Shown: positions 19,326 through 22,834 of the stretch, piece after piece
Numbering within the stretch: the first letter of the stretch is position 1
Layout: the number at the start of each line of letters is the position of its first letter
Source: Basidiobolus ranarum
Taxonomy: Eukaryota > Basidiobolomycota > Basidiobolomycetes > Basidiobolales
Direction of reading: 5' to 3'
Assembly (NCBI GenBank): GCA_040143965.1
Contig: JASJQH010000177.1
Location: 1 to 22,834 of the forward strand
DNA length: 22,834 nucleotides
Program-made: the position numbers and the translations under genes
The notes under the pieces: generated by a model
Told to the model about the DNA's origin: nothing
Database searches by the model: none
What the model saw: the letters and a program-made list of their open reading frames with translations, nothing else

Positions 19326-22300
19326 ATGAGGCTATCGTGTAAAAATAGCACGTTGCTTTTTTTGCTTATAGGTAAGGATTCCAACATACCCAAACTGAAG
19401 TATTTTGTACTAATTTGATTACTTTCGGGAGGTCAGCTAGTACCTGGTCTAATCGTATAAGTGCTGAACAGATAGATACTTCAACCGCCAGTTCAGAAGA
19501 TGTTAGTTTAGAGCATAGTTTAGCTTCAAGCGTAGGCAGTTCAGAAAACATCCATGCAAATCTTGGACCTTACGAGCAGGCAATAGAGCTTTTAGAGTCT
19601 TTACCTAAAGATCGGGAAGTATTTAAGAAGCCCAAGTTCACTTCTCACGGATTATTTCAAAGTCAGTTTCAAAGACTCTCGACTTTCCTTTACAACCAGT
19701 TATTCTCTTCAGAAAAGAGCAAAGATTCCCAAGTAAAAGCAAAACACCCAAAGATTCAACAAGCCACTGCTTTATTAGAAAGAGAGGCGAAACTTGGAAA
19801 CTCGGACGCAATATTTACTTTAGCTGAATTAAATTTTGTAGGTTAAAGTTCAGTCATACCTTTCTCTTTGAAACATATAGGTGAAGTTTCAGTGAATTTT
19901 TCTTTCTGTCAACTAATATATTTCATTCAAGTTTTCATATTATGGCTATCCACGAAACCTTAAACTTGCTTTCGATTATTATTCCCAATTGGCTTCTGAG
20001 AAAGGTAATGCTACCGCACAACGTATGGTCTCTCTAATGTATGCCACTGGAATTGGTCATGTGGTCGAAAGAGATCAAGGAAAAGTAAGTGTTTATATAT
20101 TTGCTATTTTTATGTTGACTTTTATTGAAATTCAATGGGCTTCATTTTGTTAGGCTTTACTTTACTCCACGTTTGCCTCACTCGGCCAGGACACTGCGGC
20201 TCAGATGATGGTAGGATACCGACACCTCAAGGGCATTGGAACATCGAGTAGTTGTGATGAAGCAGTGTGGTATTATAAAAAAGTGGCTGATAAAGGTAAA
20301 TACAGCATAGAAATATTAGCCAACTCCCTAATCCTTTCCACAAGGAACCTACTAAAATTCTAGCTAGCTATGGAACAGTATAAATCCGGTCCACCTGGAG
20401 GTCGAGTCTTACCTTTACCCAAGGTACTCTTGCCAGAGGAGAATGGTGGTATTTACGGATATGCTCACAATGGCGGAAGTGGACATCGTGATCAGTCCGA
20501 GGTGGAAGATATTCTACAGTATACACGTCAACTTGCTGAGGGTGGTTCAATCGAAGCGCAGCTTACTTTAGGCTATATATATTATCGTGGTAGTCGATTT
20601 GTTCGTCGAAACCATAAAGATGCTTACAGATATTTCCTTAGTGTTGCTAGCCATATGTATAATAATAACCGAGTGAAAGATATAAAAGATCCAGAGGAGA
20701 TTTCTTTCATTGGTCAGGCATGTGGAATGTTGGGAGAAATGTATCGTCGTGGCGAAGGTGTTCCTCCGGACTATGATATTGCTCTTAAATGGTACTCGCG
20801 TGGTGTCGAGAAGGTAAGATCATTACTCCTCGCCAACTAGAGTGCTTTCATATTGAGTGGGAATTTTCTAGGAAAATCCGATTTCTCTCAACGGCCTCGG
20901 TGTAATGTATTTGGAAGGGATCGTTGTGACCAAGGTAAAGTGTCATCTACTAACCCTAAGCAAGGAAGAATGTGGTCTTGTTCTAATGAAGGCGTGCCAA
21001 TTCATGTAGAACATCCAAAGAGCTCAAGAGTACTTTGAGCTTGCCTCCAAGTTAAAGAACCCGGAAGCGCAAGTAAACCTGGGACTATTATATTTGAGTA
21101 AGCGATGGAAAAGTGACTTTTTTATTCAGTCGATTAACCTATACAAATGAATTCCACCATTTCTTAGATGCACCAGATCCTGATTACAATAGTGCCATTA
21201 TTCTATTTACCGAAGCATATCAAGCAAAGTACTTTCCTGCCTCGTATTATTTAGCGGAAATGTACAATCGAGGTCTTGGGGTTACAAAATCTTGCTTCGC
21301 GGCGGTGACTGTAAGTATCCTTCCAATTCCCTTCCCTCTTACTTTGGTTTAATGGTTATTTGGGTTTATTAGCTTTATAAAATCATCTCTGAACGAGGCG
21401 ACTGGTTGCATTCCCCTTTCCCCAAGGCTCACAATGCATACAAGAAAGGGGATATCGAAACTGCATTTCTGTGGTACTTAATGGGGGCCGAGATGGGTTA
21501 CGAGGTTGGACAAACCAACGTTGCTTGGCTACTTGATGAAGGTGAGACCCTAGTAACTGTAATGGATTGAGACTGTTTTATCCACCATCACCACTCATAC
21601 CATGGCCACTCTTTAGATCGATATGAGCTCATCGAGCAATCTCCAAACCTAATCCCTGATGATTTGCCTTTGATCTACTGGACTCGTTCAGCCAATCAAG
21701 GTCAAAGCGACTCTAGAGTAAAGATGGGTGATTATTATTATTATGGTATTGGAGCGGAGGTGAATTTAGAGAAAGCAGCCTCATGTTACGAGGTGGCTGC
21801 CAACGATGAATCTAATGCACTAGGGATGTGGAATATGGGGTGGATGCATGAGAATGGTATTGGTGTTTCCAAGGTAGGGCTTTTCCATTCGTTTCGCAAG
21901 CCAACATTCTTATCATTTGTGTATTGGAATTCTAGGATTTCCATCTAGCTAAGCGACTATACGATAGCTCGTTGAGTGAGAACCCAGATGCCTATCTACC
22001 GGTAACCCTTTCATTGATTAAGCTGAGTGCAAAGTATGCATGGGGTTATCTCATGGGAGACGATGTCGGAGATGAACCATACTTCAAACCAACCCCACAC
22101 TTTGAAGGTGAGGCGCATCACCCACCACACCACCCACCGGAAGAGTCCTATGATGAGCTCTCCTCCGAAAACGAATTCAACCGAATCGCCAAAGATAAAG
22201 ACTTTATCCAATGGGGTAGGAAGAAACTTGGTGATGACGATGACTACGAAGAACAACAGGACTATGCAGATGACGAGGACGGTGGCTTTATCGAAGATCT

Positions 22301-22421
22301 GGTAATACTCGCGTTATGTTTGCTAGTGGGCTGGATGGTCTATGTACGTCAGTTCCGTGCGGCAGGACCAAACCCTCAACCACAATTGGACCCACGATGG
22401 AGGTGGGGTCCATTGGCTTAA
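19326..22421 (+). CDS. HRD3/SEL1L-type ERAD adaptor with Sel1 repeats (11 exons)
   Basis: HRD3/SEL1L partners the Hrd1 ubiquitin ligase in the ER membrane and helps deliver misfolded lumenal proteins. Exons are 19326-19371, 19437-19837, 19932-20084, 20154-20295, 20368-20813, 20872-20934, 21010-21097, 21168-21310, 21373-21541, 21617-21873 and 21936-22421, giving 797 aa, close to SEL1L and Hrd3. The N-terminus MRLSCKNSTLLFLLIASTWS is a signal peptide; splicing at the CAG at 19434-19436 is required for its frame. Sel1-like repeats follow (LAELNFFSYYGYPRN, MVGYRHLKGIGTSSS, LNGLGVMYLEG, MGDYYYYGIGAEVN, MGWMHENGIGVSK). The family motif YKSGPPGGRVLPLPK is present. A single membrane segment near 758-773 (DLVILALCLLVGWMVYV) and a short P/W-rich tail end the protein. 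An H/P run and a D/E-rich stretch precede the membrane segment. The last 15 residues are not recognised. Confidence 0.95.
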
Positions 22422-22499
22422 TTGTCATCTATAAAGATTTGCTAAAACTCTAAATATAGTTCCAATCTTAACAATTCGATACAACATGGATGGAGGTGG

Positions 22500-22565
22500 C
22501 AGGGTTAGGGGTCAGTGGCAGGGACATGATTAGTTATCAGGGTTAGGGCTAGGGATAGGGTAGGA
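22500..22565. repeat. Degenerate TTAGGG telomere-like tract
   Basis: GGGTTAGGG appears twice, along with CTAGGG and ATAGGG variants, in a G-rich stretch 80-145 bp after the HRD3 stop. TTAGGG is the telomere unit of most filamentous fungi. The copies are too few and too degenerate for a telomere end, so an interstitial relic or a G-rich regulatory tract is more likely. Confidence 0.5.
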
Positions 22566-22784
22566 TAGATGGCAAATCAATTAGCTATTTTATTATTAAT
22601 CAACGATGGTTCAATAGTCTTCAGATTCTGAGCAAATCAACGTAATCAGATTAATCAAATAAAACATATGACGAAATACTTGGAATCGTGAAATATTCGT
22701 TTGAGGGTCGTGATAAGGATAATGCGATTACGGGCTAGGTGCTCTCCAATAGGGCTCCCCTACTACCCATCACATCAGTACGTT

Positions 22785-22834
22785 TCACCATTAGATACAT
22801 CACGACACACCACCACACTCACCATTAGATACAT
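22785..22834. repeat. 16-bp direct repeat at the window edge, 34-bp period
   Basis: TCACCATTAGATACAT is found at 22785-22800 and 22819-22834, the latter being the last bases of the window. The 18-bp spacer is rich in CAC/CCA. This could be the first two units of a minisatellite running out of the window. Confidence 0.8.

Larger units (their letters stand above)
22422..22834. other. HRD3 3' flank with telomere-like and direct repeats
   Basis: No gene is seen to the end of the window. TTAGGG-like units cluster at about 22500-22565 (CAGGGTTAGGGG, then CAGGGTTAGGGCTAGGG and ATAGGG). A 16-bp direct repeat TCACCATTAGATACAT occurs at 22785-22800 and 22819-22834, with a 34-bp period, and may continue beyond the window. 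Confidence 0.6.

Overview
This is a nuclear window from a eukaryote, most probably a fungus. The evidence is spliceosomal introns of about 58-94 bp with GTAAGT-like donors, CTAAC/CTRAY-like branch points and TAG/CAG acceptors. It also carries a cytochrome b5-acyl-CoA dehydrogenase fusion of a kind found in fungi, and an Avt1-type transporter. Intergenic DNA is AT-rich. Two genes have ten introns each, which is more than most yeasts and suggests an early-diverging ('zygomycete'-grade) fungus; the exact lineage is inference only.

Ten protein genes can be assembled, with exon joins that I worked out by hand from frame, splice signals and family conservation. From left to right: cytosolic aspartate aminotransferase (-, 1738-3115); cytochrome b5-acyl-CoA dehydrogenase fusion (+, 4477-6176); universal stress protein (+, 6592-7119); TFIIS (-, 7631-9183); ribosomal protein eL38 (-, 9566-9943); a LYAR-type nucleolar zinc-finger protein (-, 10316-11068); methionine aminopeptidase 1 (+, 11481-13250); an AVT1-like vacuolar amino-acid transporter (+, 15474-17014); ribosomal protein uL22 (-, 18114-18665); and an HRD3/SEL1L-type ERAD adaptor (+, 19326-22421).

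Three intergenic regions are divergent promoters (3116-4476, 11069-11480, 18666-19325). Gene-poor DNA lies at 1-1737, 13251-15473, 17015-18113 and 22422-22834. It holds short tandem repeats, telomere-like TTAGGG/CCCTAA tracts and possible decayed coding sequence. I saw no tRNA, rRNA, CRISPR or intact transposon.

Functionally this is mostly housekeeping DNA. Five neighbours concern gene expression and protein maturation (TFIIS, eL38, LYAR, MetAP1, uL22) and one concerns ER protein quality control. The points most worth follow-up are: the cytochrome b5-ACAD fusion, with a PTS1-like C-terminus and a catalytic glutamate apparently placed as in IVD/LCAD; a possible poison exon inside an oversized TFIIS intron; extremely small terminal coding exons in several genes; and UPR-like motifs upstream of HRD3.
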